Origin: Mycobacterium gordonae
GTDB lineage: Bacteria > Actinomycetota > Actinomycetes > Mycobacteriales > Mycobacteriaceae
Direction: 5' to 3'
Length of the DNA stretch: 64,000 nt
NCBI RefSeq assembly: GCF_017086405.1
Contig: NZ_CP070973.1
Span: forward strand, 3,380,739 to 3,444,738
Of this stretch, positions 11,032-20,137 are shown one piece after another. The notes beneath the pieces are model-generated. The model was not told the DNA's origin and did not search any database. It worked only from the letters and a program-made list of their open reading frames with translations. A program made the translations under genes and the position numbers. The first letter of the stretch is position 1. Each line of letters begins with the position of its first letter.

Positions 11032-12246
11032 ATGCGCCCCAGCGTGTTCGAAGCCGACCTGCCGCGGCTGGCCTATATGGACGCCGAGAACCCCGAGGAC
11101 GCGCACCGCCGTATTCGGCAAGCCCGAGAACAGAGTCCGATCGCAATCGGCTTGCTCGGTCCAGAAGTTCTGAGCTACGAGCTGGTGCGCACGGTACTGT
11201 TCGACGGGCGGTTCTCGGTGGCACAAGGCCTCATGCTCGCCGCCCAGGGGGTTACGTCGGACCGCTTGAAAGAGCGGGTCCGCAACACGCTGATGAGCCT
11301 GGATGGGGCCGAACACCGCCGGATGCGGAGGTTAGCGGCCCAGGCGTTTGGCCCGCGCTCCGCGGCCCGGCTGGTGACGGTCATCACCGACGTGATCAGC
11401 TCGCTGATCGACCCGGTGGTGGAAGCCGGCAGCGGCGACGTCGTCGACGAGATCGCCCAACGCTATCCGAGCCCGGTGCTGGGTGCCTTTCTCGGTGCCC
11501 CAGAGCAGGACTGGAGGCTCTTCGCGGGGTGGTCCGAGGACATCAGCTGGATGTTCACCGGGCAAGCCGCAGCCAAACAAGACGCCATTATGACGGCCTA
11601 TGACGAACTCGATGCCTACATCGCCGACATGGTTGCAGCGCGGCGCGACAACCCCACCGACGATGTGATCTCGGAGTTGATTCGTACCCACGACGGTGAC
11701 CGGCTCACGCACCGGGACCTGTGCATGCTGGTCTCGGGACTGCTGATAGCGGGCACGGACACCATCCGCAACCAACTGGCCGCCGCGGTGCAGGTCCTCT
11801 GCGATCACCCGGAGCAGTGGGCGCTGCTGGGCGACCACCCGGAACTCGCGCCGCAAGCTGTCGCCGAGCTGCTGCGGCACACGCCGGCGGCCGTCTTCGT
11901 GGTCAGACAGGCCGTCGAGGACGTCGAGCTCGGCGGCGTCGTCATTCCGGCCGGCACCCGAGTCGTCGTCAACACCGCCGCCGCCAACCGCGATCCCGAC
12001 GTCTACGAAGATCCCGAGCGCCTCGACATCACCCGTGAGACGGGTTCCCCGATGCTGACGTTCGGCGCGGGCGCCCGCAACTGCCTGGGCGCGCACTTGG
12101 CCAGGACGGAACTCGCTCAGGCGCTGATACTGATGACGCGGCGAATGCGCAACCCCCGGCGCACCGGCCCCGCGCCCTGGAAACCGTTCGCTCAGCTCAC
12201 CGGACCGGCCACGCTGCCCATCGAATTCGACCCCACATCAACCTGA
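11032..12246 (+). CDS. Cytochrome P450
   Basis: A 404-residue soluble bacterial P450. The I-helix oxygen-binding motif is IAGTDTIRNQ, the K-helix ExxR is replaced by the local ELLRHTP segment, the meander has NRDPDVYEDPERLDI, and the haem loop is FGAGARNCLGAHLAR with the Cys ligand. It begins 10 bases after the eboF frame ends and in the same direction, so it is probably co-transcribed with the ebo genes and may oxidise the ebo product. It is clearly paralogous to the island P450 at 26732-27988. Its 3' end overlaps the convergent MFS gene by 9 bases. Confidence 0.93.
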   Translation: MRPSVFEADLPRLAYMDAENPEDAHRRIRQAREQSPIAIGLLGPEVLSYELVRTVLFDGRFSVAQGLMLAAQGVTSDRLKERVRNTLMSLDGAEHRRMRRLAAQAFGPRSAARLVTVITDVISSLIDPVVEAGSGDVVDEIAQRYPSPVLGAFLGAPEQDWRLFAGWSEDISWMFTGQAAAKQDAIMTAYDELDAYIADMVAARRDNPTDDVISELIRTHDGDRLTHRDLCMLVSGLLIAGTDTIRNQLAAAVQVLCDHPEQWALLGDHPELAPQAVAELLRHTPAAVFVVRQAVEDVELGGVVIPAGTRVVVNTAAANRDPDVYEDPERLDITRETGSPMLTFGAGARNCLGAHLARTELAQALILMTRRMRNPRRTGPAPWKPFAQLTGPATLPIEFDPTST

Positions 12247-13797
12247 TTCGTTCGCAAGGCCGGGTGGCCGCCGCGGCAGAAAGGCTATCGGGGCGAAAGC
12301 CAAGGCCACCAACACCACCGCAACCACGAACACGACGCCGTACGCGTGCGACAGGTCGTGCAGCACGTTATCCGGGAAACCCGGGTCGAGTGCCTGCGGA
12401 GGCAGCGTCGAGGGGTCGACCGGCGTGCCGCGTCGCACGGATTCCTCCTGCAGGGCAGCGATTTTGTGCGCGACCGAGACGGTGTAGGTGCGGTTGAAGT
12501 GGTCGGTCAGAATTACCGACATCAGAGCGGTTCCCACCGAAGCGGCCACCTGCTGGTTGACATTGACCAGCGTCGAGCCCCGCGCGATCTGATGGGGAGC
12601 CAGGGTCTGCACCGCCGCCGCGGAGAGCGGCATCATCGTGGCGCCCATGCCCAACCCCATGATGATCAGTCCGCAGACCAGAGTCGGCAGGTAATCGGCA
12701 CGAACGGCAACCCCGTAGGCGAAGACACCCATACCCGCCGCGATGAGGGTCAGGCCGATGAGCAGGATCTTGCGGGGTCCCCGCTTGTCCATCAGCGAAC
12801 CGGCGAGCGGCATGGTCACCATCGCGCCGAGCCCTCGGGGGACCATGCTCAATCCGGCGTTGAGGGGCGTCTGATGCAGCACTTCTTGGAAATAGCTCGG
12901 AAAGAGCAGACTGGCGCCGAAGAACGAGGCGGCGAAGAAGAGCATCGCCGCATTGGCCAGCGTGACGACGCGGTTGGTGAACAGGGTGAGGTCTATCAGC
13001 GGATGAGTCGCTCGGTGCAAGGCGTGAAACACGAACCCGGCAATCAGCAGCAAGCCGATGACCACCGGTATCCACACGTGACGGTCCGAGACCGTACTGC
13101 GGGTGGGGATGACCGACACCCCGTACAAGAAGGTCGCCAGGCCCGGGGAGAGCAGCAGCATGCCGACAAGGTCGAACGTTTCCGACGGGGCTGGATGATC
13201 TGCCGCGAACACCAGCGCGGCGAGACAGGCCGCGATCAGCCCGATCGGCAGGTTGATCCAGAAGATCCACGGCCAACTGAAGCTGTCGATCAGCCAGCCG
13301 CCCAGCACGGGTCCGAAAACCGGGCCCAGCAGCATCGGGATGCCCAGCACTGCCAGGACTCGACCCATCCGCCTGGGACCGGCCTCCCTGGTGAGGATGG
13401 TGAGCACCAGCGGCATCAACATGCCGCCGCCGAGACCCTGCAGCACGCGAAAGGAGATCAGGAGATTGATGGTCGGCGCCATCGCACAGAGCAGCGAACC
13501 CAAAGTGAACGCCAGCACCGAGCCGATGAACAGGCGCTTGGTGCCGAACCGGTCGGCCGCCCAACCCGCCAGCGGGATCACGGCCGCCAATGCGAGGGTG
13601 TAGCCGGTCATCGTCCACGCGACAACGGCCTGGGTGGTGTCGAAGGCGGCGACGAAGGTGCGCTGCGCGACTGTGACGACCGTCGTGTCGACGATGGCCA
13701 TCATCGAACCCAGCACACACACGCCGGCGATTTTCAGGAGCCTGGCGTCGAGCCGGTCGGAATCGCTGAGCTGGTCGGCGACGTTGTCGTCATCCAT
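12238..13797 (-). CDS. MFS drug:H+ antiporter-2 (EmrB/QacA) family exporter
   Basis: A 519-residue polytopic protein with about 14 predicted membrane segments, the DHA2 pattern. Motif A-like sequence WAADRFGTKRLF follows the second helix, and antiporter motif C-like GPVFGPVLGGWLI lies in the fifth. It has an acidic cytosolic N-terminus. A GGAGGAG ribosome site precedes the ATG at 13797. It is convergent with the ebo/P450 operon, so it may export the ebo product, but this rests only on position; drug efflux is the alternative. Confidence 0.9.
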   Translation of the reverse strand: MDDDNVADQLSDSDRLDARLLKIAGVCVLGSMMAIVDTTVVTVAQRTFVAAFDTTQAVVAWTMTGYTLALAAVIPLAGWAADRFGTKRLFIGSVLAFTLGSLLCAMAPTINLLISFRVLQGLGGGMLMPLVLTILTREAGPRRMGRVLAVLGIPMLLGPVFGPVLGGWLIDSFSWPWIFWINLPIGLIAACLAALVFAADHPAPSETFDLVGMLLLSPGLATFLYGVSVIPTRSTVSDRHVWIPVVIGLLLIAGFVFHALHRATHPLIDLTLFTNRVVTLANAAMLFFAASFFGASLLFPSYFQEVLHQTPLNAGLSMVPRGLGAMVTMPLAGSLMDKRGPRKILLIGLTLIAAGMGVFAYGVAVRADYLPTLVCGLIIMGLGMGATMMPLSAAAVQTLAPHQIARGSTLVNVNQQVAASVGTALMSVILTDHFNRTYTVSVAHKIAALQEESVRRGTPVDPSTLPPQALDPGFPDNVLHDLSHAYGVVFVVAVVLVALAFAPIAFLPRRPPGLANESG

Positions 13798-13987
13798 GAG
13801 TCAGCTCCTCCGAAGCTCCTCAAGACGCGGATTATGTGAGACGAGCTTTACATACCGGCCTGCCGCCGAGGCCGGATTCACAGAGCTGGAAGCGTTGCCT
13901 GCGGGTCTCCCGGCGCAGGCAAGGGGAGCCGTTAGACTTTCCTGCAATGTCCACGTTGACGTCCGTCACCCCCAACCGCGACCGGGC

Positions 13988-14851
13988 ATGACCGACCACC
14001 CCGGCAACGGTCCGGAAATCGGCCTGACTGGCCGGCCGCCGCGGGCGATCCCCGAACCCAAGCCACTGGCCAGCCACGGCCCGGCCAAAGTGGTCGCGAT
14101 GTGCAACCAGAAGGGCGGCGTCGGTAAGACGACGTCGACGATCAACCTCGGCGCCGCCCTAGCCGAATACGGCCGCCGGGTGCTGCTGGTGGACATGGAC
14201 CCACAGGGCGCGCTGTCAGCCGGGCTGGGGGTTCCGCACTACGAGCTGGAGAAGACGATCCACAACGTGTTGGTGGAATCGCGGGTGTCGATCGACGACG
14301 TGCTGATTAACACCCGGGTCAAGAATTTGGATCTGGTGCCCAGCAACATCGATTTGTCGGCGGCGGAAATCCAATTGGTCAACGAGGTGGGCCGCGAACA
14401 GACCCTGGCCCGGGCGCTGTATCCCGTGCTGGACCGCTACGACTATGTGCTGATCGACTGCCAGCCGTCCCTGGGACTGCTCACCGTCAACGGGCTGGCC
14501 TGCGCGGAAGGCGTGGTCATCCCCACCGAATGCGAGTTTTTCTCGTTGCGCGGTCTGGCGCTGCTCACCGACACCGTCGACAAGGTGCGCGATCGGCTGA
14601 ACCCCAAACTGGACATCAGTGGCATCCTGATCACCCGCTACGACCCGCGCACCGTGAACTCCCGTGAGGTGATGGCCCGCGTCGTCGAACGCTTCGGTGA
14701 TCTAGTGTTCGACACCGTGATCACCCGCACCGTCCGCTTCCCGGAGACCAGTGTCGCGGGCGAACCCATCACCACGTGGGCGCCCCGGTCTGCCGGTGCT
14801 CTCGCGTACCGCTCGCTGGCCCGCGAGTTCATCAACCGATTCGGCGTGTGA
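13988..14851 (+). CDS. ParA/Soj-family ATPase upstream of scpAB
   Basis: A 287-residue Walker-type ATPase. The deviant Walker A box is CNQKGGVGKTTSTINLG, Walker A' is LLVDMDPQGALSAGLG, and the Walker B region is YVLIDCQPSLGLLT. It is the Rv1708-type ParA relative that sits beside scpA and scpB in mycobacteria, distinct from parA at the origin. A role in chromosome segregation or division-site control is inferred. The ATG at 13988 follows a low-complexity upstream stretch; the longer open frame from 13634 overlaps the MFS gene on the other strand. Its stop overlaps the scpA GTG. Confidence 0.92.
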   Translation: MTDHPGNGPEIGLTGRPPRAIPEPKPLASHGPAKVVAMCNQKGGVGKTTSTINLGAALAEYGRRVLLVDMDPQGALSAGLGVPHYELEKTIHNVLVESRVSIDDVLINTRVKNLDLVPSNIDLSAAEIQLVNEVGREQTLARALYPVLDRYDYVLIDCQPSLGLLTVNGLACAEGVVIPTECEFFSLRGLALLTDTVDKVRDRLNPKLDISGILITRYDPRTVNSREVMARVVERFGDLVFDTVITRTVRFPETSVAGEPITTWAPRSAGALAYRSLAREFINRFGV

Positions 14852-15660
14852 GCGGCCCCGACAGTCCGGCGGCATCCGAGAGCGGGTTTCAGGTCCGGCT
14901 GACCAACTTCGAGGGGCCGTTCGACCTGCTGCTGCAACTCATCTTCGCGCACCGGCTCGACGTCACCGAGGTGGCATTACACCAGGTCACCGACGACTTC
15001 ATCGCCTACACCAAGACCATCGGCGCGCAGTTGGACTTGGAGGAGACCACCGCGTTCCTGGTGGTCGCGGCCACCCTGCTCGATCTCAAGGCGGCCCGCC
15101 TGCTGCCCACCGGCCAGGTCGACGACGACGAAGACCTGGCCCTGCTGGAAGTGCGTGACCTGCTGTTCGCCCGGCTGTTGCAGTACCGGGCGTTCAAGCA
15201 CGTCGCCGAGATGTTCGCCGAGCTGGAGGCCACCGCGCTGCGCAGCTATCCGCGCTCGGTTGCCCTGGAGGAGCGCTTCGAGGGCCTGCTGCCCGAGGTG
15301 ATGATCGGCGTCGACGCCCAACGGTTCGCCGAGATCGCGGCGATTGCCTTCACACCACGCCCGGTGCCTACGGTCGGCATCGGGCACCTACACGTGGAAC
15401 CGGTCTCGGTTCCCGAGCAGGCCCGCCACATCCTGACCTTCCTGGAAGGGCGGGGCAGCGGCCAGTGGGCCTCCTTCTCGGAGCTGGTGGCCGATTGCAC
15501 CGTGCCGGTCGAGATCGTCGGCCGCTTCCTTGCGCTGCTCGAACTGTATCGGTCCCGGGCTGTAGCATTCGACCAGTCCGAGCCCCTTGGCGTGCTCCAG
15601 GTTTCGTGGACCGGGGAACGGCCAGCGAGCGAATCGTTGCTAGAAGTGCGAGACCAGTAG
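14848..15660 (+). CDS. scpA: Segregation and condensation protein A
   Basis: The kleisin subunit of the SMC-ScpAB condensin complex, 270 residues. The N-terminal kleisin block is VRLTNFEGPFDLLLQLI, followed by the ALHQVTDDFIAY helix and the VVAATLLDLKAARLLP segment. The C-terminal winged-helix region contacts the SMC head. The GTG at 14848 overlaps the parA stop (GTGA), and scpB begins directly after the TAG. A frame opening at 14776 would run into parA and is not used. Confidence 0.94.
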   Translation: MSGPDSPAASESGFQVRLTNFEGPFDLLLQLIFAHRLDVTEVALHQVTDDFIAYTKTIGAQLDLEETTAFLVVAATLLDLKAARLLPTGQVDDDEDLALLEVRDLLFARLLQYRAFKHVAEMFAELEATALRSYPRSVALEERFEGLLPEVMIGVDAQRFAEIAAIAFTPRPVPTVGIGHLHVEPVSVPEQARHILTFLEGRGSGQWASFSELVADCTVPVEIVGRFLALLELYRSRAVAFDQSEPLGVLQVSWTGERPASESLLEVRDQ

Positions 15661-16356
15661 ATGACCCAACTGCCGCCCGGTGGCGAGCTGGATACCGGGA
15701 TCCCGGATATCGCCGAACCTGCCGAGATGGATCCCGACGAACTCGGCCGGGTGCTGGAATCGTTGCTGCTGGTGGTCGACACCCCCGTGACCGCCGAGGC
15801 GCTGGCCTCGGCCACCGAGCAACCCGTGTATCGGGTCGCGGCCAAGCTGCGGCTCTTGGCCGACGATTTGACGGCGCGCGACAGCGGCATCGACCTGCGC
15901 CACACCGGCGAGGGCTGGCGGTTTTACACCCGGGCGCGATTTGCGCCCTACGTCGAGAAGCTGCTACTGGATGGGGCGCGGACCAAGCTCACCAGGGCCG
16001 CCCTGGAAACGCTGGCCGTGGTTGCCTACCGCCAGCCGGTGACCCGCGCACGGGTCAGCGCGGTCCGCGGTGTCAATGTGGACGCCGTGATGCGGACGCT
16101 GTTGGCCCGCGGGCTGATCACCGAGGTCGGTACTGACGAGGACAGCGGCGCAGTCACTTTCGCCACCACCGAGCTTTTCCTCGAGCGGCTGGGGCTGACA
16201 TCGCTGGCCGAATTGCCCGACATCGCGCCGCTGCTGCCCGATGTCGACACCATCGACGACCTCAGCGAAACCCTGGACAGCGAGCCACGCTTCATCAAAC
16301 TCAACGGCGGCCGGGCCGCCGATCAGCCGCTGACGTTCGACGTGGATCACGACTGA
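15661..16356 (+). CDS. scpB: Segregation and condensation protein B
   Basis: A 231-residue ScpB. It carries two tandem winged-helix domains: the first around LGRVLESLLLVVDTPVTAEAL, the second around LTRAALETLAVVAYRQPVTR and NVDAVMRTLLARGLI. It dimerises and binds the centre of ScpA. It starts immediately after the scpA stop, and its TGA overlaps the ATG of the pseudouridine synthase (tgATG at 16354-16358), so the operon is continuous. The acidic C-terminal tail is typical of actinobacterial versions. Confidence 0.94.
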   Translation: MTQLPPGGELDTGIPDIAEPAEMDPDELGRVLESLLLVVDTPVTAEALASATEQPVYRVAAKLRLLADDLTARDSGIDLRHTGEGWRFYTRARFAPYVEKLLLDGARTKLTRAALETLAVVAYRQPVTRARVSAVRGVNVDAVMRTLLARGLITEVGTDEDSGAVTFATTELFLERLGLTSLAELPDIAPLLPDVDTIDDLSETLDSEPRFIKLNGGRAADQPLTFDVDHD

Positions 16357-17105
16357 TGGTCGAATCGGACGAGCGGGGGACCCGCCTGCAGAAAGTGCTG
16401 TCCCAGGCCGGAATCGCCTCGCGCCGGGCAGCCGAGCGAATGATCGTCGAGGGCCGCGTCGAAGTGGACGGTCATGTGGTGACCGAGCTGGGCACCCGGG
16501 TCGATCCGGACGTCTCGGTGATCCGCGTCGACGGAGCGCGGGTGGTGCTGGACGACTCGCTGGTCTACCTGGCGCTGAACAAGCCGCGCGGCATGCACTC
16601 GACCATGTCCGACGATCGCGGCCGTCCGTGCATCGGTGACCTGATCGAACGAAAGGTCCGGGGTAACAAGAAGTTATTTCACGTCGGGCGCCTGGACGCC
16701 GACACCGAAGGGCTCATCTTGCTGACCAACGACGGGGAGCTCGCGCACCGGCTGATGCACCCGTCCCATCAGGTGCCCAAGACCTATCTCGCCACGGTGA
16801 CCGGTGCCGTACCACGCGGGCTGGGAAAGCAACTGCGCTCCGGCATCGAATTGGACGACGGCCCGGTGCGACTGGACGATTTTGCGGTGGTCGACGCGAT
16901 CCCCGGCAAGTCGCTGGTGCGGGTGACGCTGCACGAGGGCCGCAACCGGATCGTGCGCCGGTTACTGGCGGCCGTCGGATTTCCGGTCGAAGCGTTGGTG
17001 CGCACCGACATCGGCGCGGTGACCCTGGGTAAGCAGCGCCCGGGCTCGGTGCGGGCGTTGCGGCACGACGAGATCGGGCAACTGTACAAGGCGGTCGGGT
17101 TGTGA
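16356..17105 (+). CDS. rluB: Ribosomal large-subunit pseudouridine synthase, RluB type
   Basis: Isomerises a uridine in 23S rRNA. Residues 7-65 or so form an S4 RNA-binding domain ([20 protein letters not shown]). The catalytic domain has the active-site Asp in [17 protein letters not shown] and the late motif [19 protein letters not shown]. It has 249 residues and is co-directional between scpB and cmk with overlapping stop and start on both sides. The RluB rather than RsuA assignment is from overall family resemblance and synteny with Rv1711. Confidence 0.9.
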   Translation: MVESDERGTRLQKVLSQAGIASRRAAERMIVEGRVEVDGHVVTELGTRVDPDVSVIRVDGARVVLDDSLVYLALNKPRGMHSTMSDDRGRPCIGDLIERKVRGNKKLFHVGRLDADTEGLILLTNDGELAHRLMHPSHQVPKTYLATVTGAVPRGLGKQLRSGIELDDGPVRLDDFAVVDAIPGKSLVRVTLHEGRNRIVRRLLAAVGFPVEALVRTDIGAVTLGKQRPGSVRALRHDEIGQLYKAVGL

Positions 17106-17782
17106 GCGTTGTGGTAGCGATCGACGGGCCTGCTGGCACCGGAAAGTCCTCGGTGTCAAGGGGATTGGCACGTGGGTTGGGGGCGCGCTTCCTCGACACG
17201 GGAGCGATGTACCGGATGGTGACGCTCGCGGTGCTGCGCGCGGGTGTCGACCCCGCGAACGCCGACGCGGTCGATGAGACCGCCGCCACCGCAGAGCTTT
17301 CCGTGGGCTATGATCCCGACTCGAGCAGCTTTTCCCTTGCCGGAGAAGACGTTTCGGCGGACATCCGGGGCGACAACGTCACCAAGGCAGTGTCCGCGGT
17401 TTCGGCCGTGCCTTCGGTGCGTACCCGACTGGTCGACATCCAACGCCAGATGGCCGACGGCCCAGGCACGATCGTCGTCGAGGGACGCGACATCGGGACC
17501 GTTGTCTTCCCCGACGCACCGGTCAAGATCTTTCTGACCGCTTCCGCCGAAACCCGCGCGGAGCGCCGCAACGCCCAGAACATTCGGGCCGGACTGGCCG
17601 ACGACTACGAGGCCGTGCTAGCGGACGTGCGCCGCCGGGACCACCTCGACTCCACTCGTGCGGTGTCGCCACTGCGTGCCGCGCCGGATGCGATCGTCGT
17701 CGACACCAGCGACATGACCGAGGCCGAGGTGATCGCTCACCTGCAGGAGTTGGTCACACAGCGAAGCGGGGCGGTGCGATGA
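17102..17782 (+). CDS. cmk: Cytidylate kinase
   Basis: Phosphorylates CMP and dCMP with ATP. The 226-residue protein opens with the P-loop [17 protein letters not shown], followed by FLDTGAMYR (NMP-binding) and the [15 protein letters not shown] motif, with the lid-region arginines in AERRNAQN and [12 protein letters not shown]. It starts with a GTG at 17102 overlapping the upstream TGA. The der gene starts inside its last codon (ATGA at 17779), the usual mycobacterial cmk-der coupling. Confidence 0.95.
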   Translation: MSVVVAIDGPAGTGKSSVSRGLARGLGARFLDTGAMYRMVTLAVLRAGVDPANADAVDETAATAELSVGYDPDSSSFSLAGEDVSADIRGDNVTKAVSAVSAVPSVRTRLVDIQRQMADGPGTIVVEGRDIGTVVFPDAPVKIFLTASAETRAERRNAQNIRAGLADDYEAVLADVRRRDHLDSTRAVSPLRAAPDAIVVDTSDMTEAEVIAHLQELVTQRSGAVR

Positions 17783-19179
17783 CCGAGGACGGGACCTGGT
17801 CCGACGAAAGCGACTGGGAGCTGATCGATTCCGAATCAGAAGACCTGGACGAGGCGGGGCCGGCACCCGTGGTGGCGATCGTGGGGCGGCCCAATGTCGG
17901 CAAGTCGACCCTGGTCAACCGGATCATCGGCCGGCGCGAAGCGGTGGTGCAGGATGTTCCGGGCGTGACCCGGGATCGGGTCTCCTACGACGCCTTGTGG
18001 ACAGGTCGCCGGTTCGTGGTGCAGGACACCGGGGGATGGGAACCCGACGCCAAAGGGCTGCAGCAATTGGTGGCCGAGCAGGCCTCGGTGGCCATGCGCA
18101 CCGCCGATGCGGTGATCCTGGTGGTCGACGCCACCGTGGGCGCCACCGCCGCCGACGAGGCCGCGGCCCGAATCCTGCTTCGCTCGGGCAAGCCGGTGTT
18201 CCTGGCCGCCAACAAGGTTGACAGTGAGAGGGCCGAAGCCGACGCCGCCGAGTTGTGGTCGCTGGGCCTCGGCGAACCCTATGCGATCAGTGCCATGCAC
18301 GGCCGCGGGGTGGCTGAATTGCTGGACGCGGTGCTGGGCGCGGTGCCCGAGGTTTCCGAGGTGACGCCGACCGGGGGCGGTCCCCGTCGGGTCGCCCTGG
18401 TGGGTAAACCGAATGTGGGCAAGAGTTCTCTGCTGAACAAGCTGGCCGGTGATCAGCGTTCGGTGGTACACGACGTCGCGGGAACGACGGTCGATCCGGT
18501 GGACTCGCTGATTGATCTGGGCGGCAAGGTGTGGCGGTTCGTCGACACCGCTGGTCTGCGCCGCAAGGTCGGGCAGGCCAGCGGGCACGAGTTCTACGCC
18601 TCGGTGCGAACCCGCGGCGCCATCGACGCCGCCGAAGTGGTGGTCGTGCTGATCGACGCCTCCCAGCCGCTCACCGAGCAGGACTTGCGGGTGCTGTCGA
18701 TGGTGATCGAGGCCGGGCGCGCGCTGGTGATCGCGTACAACAAATGGGACCTCGTCGACGAGGACCGCCGCGATCTGCTGGACCGGGAGATCGACCGCGA
18801 GTTGGTGCAGGTGCGCTGGGCGCAACGGGTCAATATCTCTGCGAAAACCGGCCGGGCGGTACAGAAGCTGGTGCCGGCGATGGAGACCGCGTTGGCGTCG
18901 TGGGACGCCCGGATCCCCACCGGGCCGCTGAACAGCTGGATCAAGGAGGTGGTGGCCGCGACGCCGCCGCCGGTGCGCGGCGGCAAGCAGCCTCGCATCC
19001 TGTTCGCCACTCAGGCCGCCTCCCGGCCGCCGACGTTCGTGCTGTTCACCACCGGATTCCTCGAAGCCGGCTACCGACGGTTCCTGGAGCGGCGCCTGCG
19101 TGAGACGTTCGGATTCGAAGGCAGCCCGATCCGGATCAACGTGAGAATGCGAGAGAAGCGCTCGGCCCAGCGCCGCTGA
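17779..19179 (+). CDS. der: Ribosome biogenesis GTPase Der (EngA)
   Basis: A 466-residue tandem GTPase needed for 50S assembly. After an acidic N-terminal extension of about 30 residues there are two G domains: G1 [15 protein letters not shown] with DTGGWEP and NKVD, and G1 [15 protein letters not shown] with DTAGLRRK and NKWDLVD. A C-terminal KH-like domain ends in basic residues (REKRSAQRR). It is the last gene of the parA-scpA-scpB-rluB-cmk run; about 157 non-coding bases follow. Confidence 0.96.
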   Translation: MTEDGTWSDESDWELIDSESEDLDEAGPAPVVAIVGRPNVGKSTLVNRIIGRREAVVQDVPGVTRDRVSYDALWTGRRFVVQDTGGWEPDAKGLQQLVAEQASVAMRTADAVILVVDATVGATAADEAAARILLRSGKPVFLAANKVDSERAEADAAELWSLGLGEPYAISAMHGRGVAELLDAVLGAVPEVSEVTPTGGGPRRVALVGKPNVGKSSLLNKLAGDQRSVVHDVAGTTVDPVDSLIDLGGKVWRFVDTAGLRRKVGQASGHEFYASVRTRGAIDAAEVVVVLIDASQPLTEQDLRVLSMVIEAGRALVIAYNKWDLVDEDRRDLLDREIDRELVQVRWAQRVNISAKTGRAVQKLVPAMETALASWDARIPTGPLNSWIKEVVAATPPPVRGGKQPRILFATQAASRPPTFVLFTTGFLEAGYRRFLERRLRETFGFEGSPIRINVRMREKRSAQRR

Positions 19180-19207
19180 TTACCCGCATTCCGCCCTCCG
19201 CATAGTA

Positions 19208-19222
19208 ATTCCCACGATGCGG
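19208..19222 (+). repeat. Left arm of a 15-bp perfect inverted repeat (operator candidate)
   Basis: The sequence attcccacgatgcgg at 19208-19222 is repeated as its exact reverse complement at 19308-19322. The two arms lie either side of the promoter, so a dimer or tetramer binding both arms could loop out the -35/-10 region. The arm also leads into a gcggacattgaa element that recurs as gcggatattgaa at 19294-19305. Confidence 0.65.
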
Positions 19223-19253
19223 ACATTGAAAGCTGCGTCACAAGAAAATGCCG

Positions 19254-19283
19254 TTGACATGCGCGGATGATCGTTCCTACTAT
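19254..19283 (+). promoter_or_regulatory. Strong housekeeping-type promoter of the SDR-BKACE operon
   Basis: A perfect -35 hexamer TTGACA (19254-19259) and a TACTAT -10 (19278-19283) are 18 bases apart. The predicted start of transcription is near 19290, about 47 bases before the ATG at 19337. Such a complete consensus is rare in mycobacterial DNA. It is flanked by the inverted repeats listed separately, which suggests repression by the IclR protein of the same operon. Confidence 0.65.
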
Positions 19284-19307
19284 TTCTCATATCGCGGATA
19301 TTGAAGA

Positions 19308-19322
19308 CCGCATCGTGGGAAT
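19308..19322 (-). repeat. Right arm of the 15-bp inverted repeat
   Basis: Exact reverse complement of 19208-19222, placed in the predicted 5' leader just after the transcription start and 15 bases before the SDR start codon. With the direct repeat gcgga(c/t)attgaa (19219-19230 and 19294-19305) it makes two similar composite sites. Binding by the IclR-family product at 23046-23825 is inferred, not shown. Confidence 0.65.
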
Positions 19323-19336
19323 GGTGAGGAGTTGGG

Positions 19337-20137
19337 ATGACGACGGAGCAGTCGCTGACCAGAAGTCAGACGCGATTCAGCGTGCGCGACAAGTCGATAT
19401 TGATCACCGGCGCCACCGGTTCGCTCGGGCGGGTCGCGGCGCGCGCTCTCGCCGACGCCGGAGCCCGGTTGACCCTGGCTGGCGGCAACTCGGCCGGGCT
19501 CACCGAACTGGTCGACGACGCCGGAATCGACGGCGCCGTCCTGATGCCCCGCCGCCCCGAGACTCCTGCCGACGCGCAGGCCATGGTCGAGGCCGCGGTA
19601 GCCCACCACGGCCGACTGGACGGTGTACTGGTTGCCTCGGGCATGAACCACGTCGCGCCCATCACCGAGATGTCGGTCGAGGACTTCGACAAGGTCATGG
19701 ACGCCAACGTCCGGGGAGCGTGGCTGACCTGCCAGGCGGCCGGGCGGGTCATGCTCGAACAGGGTTTCGGCGGCAGCATCGTGCTGGTCTCCTCCGTGCG
19801 AGGCGCGTTGGGCCACAACGCGGGCTACAGCGCCTACTGCCCCTCCAAGGCGGGAACCGACCTGCTCGCCAAGTCGCTGGCAGCCGAGTGGGGCGCCGAC
19901 CGTATTCGGGTGAACGCGTTGGCGCCCACGGTTTTCCGCTCTGAGCTGACTGAATGGATGTACGCCGACGACGAGAAAGGCCGTGCGACACGTGAGGCCA
20001 TGTTCGCCCGAATTCCCTTGGGCCGCTTCGCTGAACCCGAAGACTTCGTCGGCGCCCTGATCTATCTGCTCAGCGACGCCTCCAGTTTCTACACCGGCCA
20101 GGTGATGTACCTGGACGGGGGTTACACCGCATGCTGA
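19337..20137 (+). CDS. Short-chain dehydrogenase/reductase (Rv1714-like)
   Basis: A 266-residue SDR. Its cofactor motif is ITGATGSLGRVAARALA, the Asn of the active site lies in DANVRGAWLT, and the catalytic Ser and Tyr-x3-Lys are in VLVSSVRG and YSAYCPSKAG. The C-terminal DGGYTAC is typical of classical SDRs. It is the first gene behind the promoter and overlaps the next gene by 7 bases. In context it may oxidise or reduce a hydroxy-acid intermediate; the substrate is unknown. Confidence 0.9.
   Translation: MTTEQSLTRSQTRFSVRDKSILITGATGSLGRVAARALADAGARLTLAGGNSAGLTELVDDAGIDGAVLMPRRPETPADAQAMVEAAVAHHGRLDGVLVASGMNHVAPITEMSVEDFDKVMDANVRGAWLTCQAAGRVMLEQGFGGSIVLVSSVRGALGHNAGYSAYCPSKAGTDLLAKSLAAEWGADRIRVNALAPTVFRSELTEWMYADDEKGRATREAMFARIPLGRFAEPEDFVGALIYLLSDASSFYTGQVMYLDGGYTAC

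Noticed and set aside
12346..13839. A 497-codon plus-strand frame opposite the MFS gene
   Set aside because: Composition is dominated by Arg, His, Gln and Gly with no motif; the minus-strand DHA2 transporter explains the DNA.
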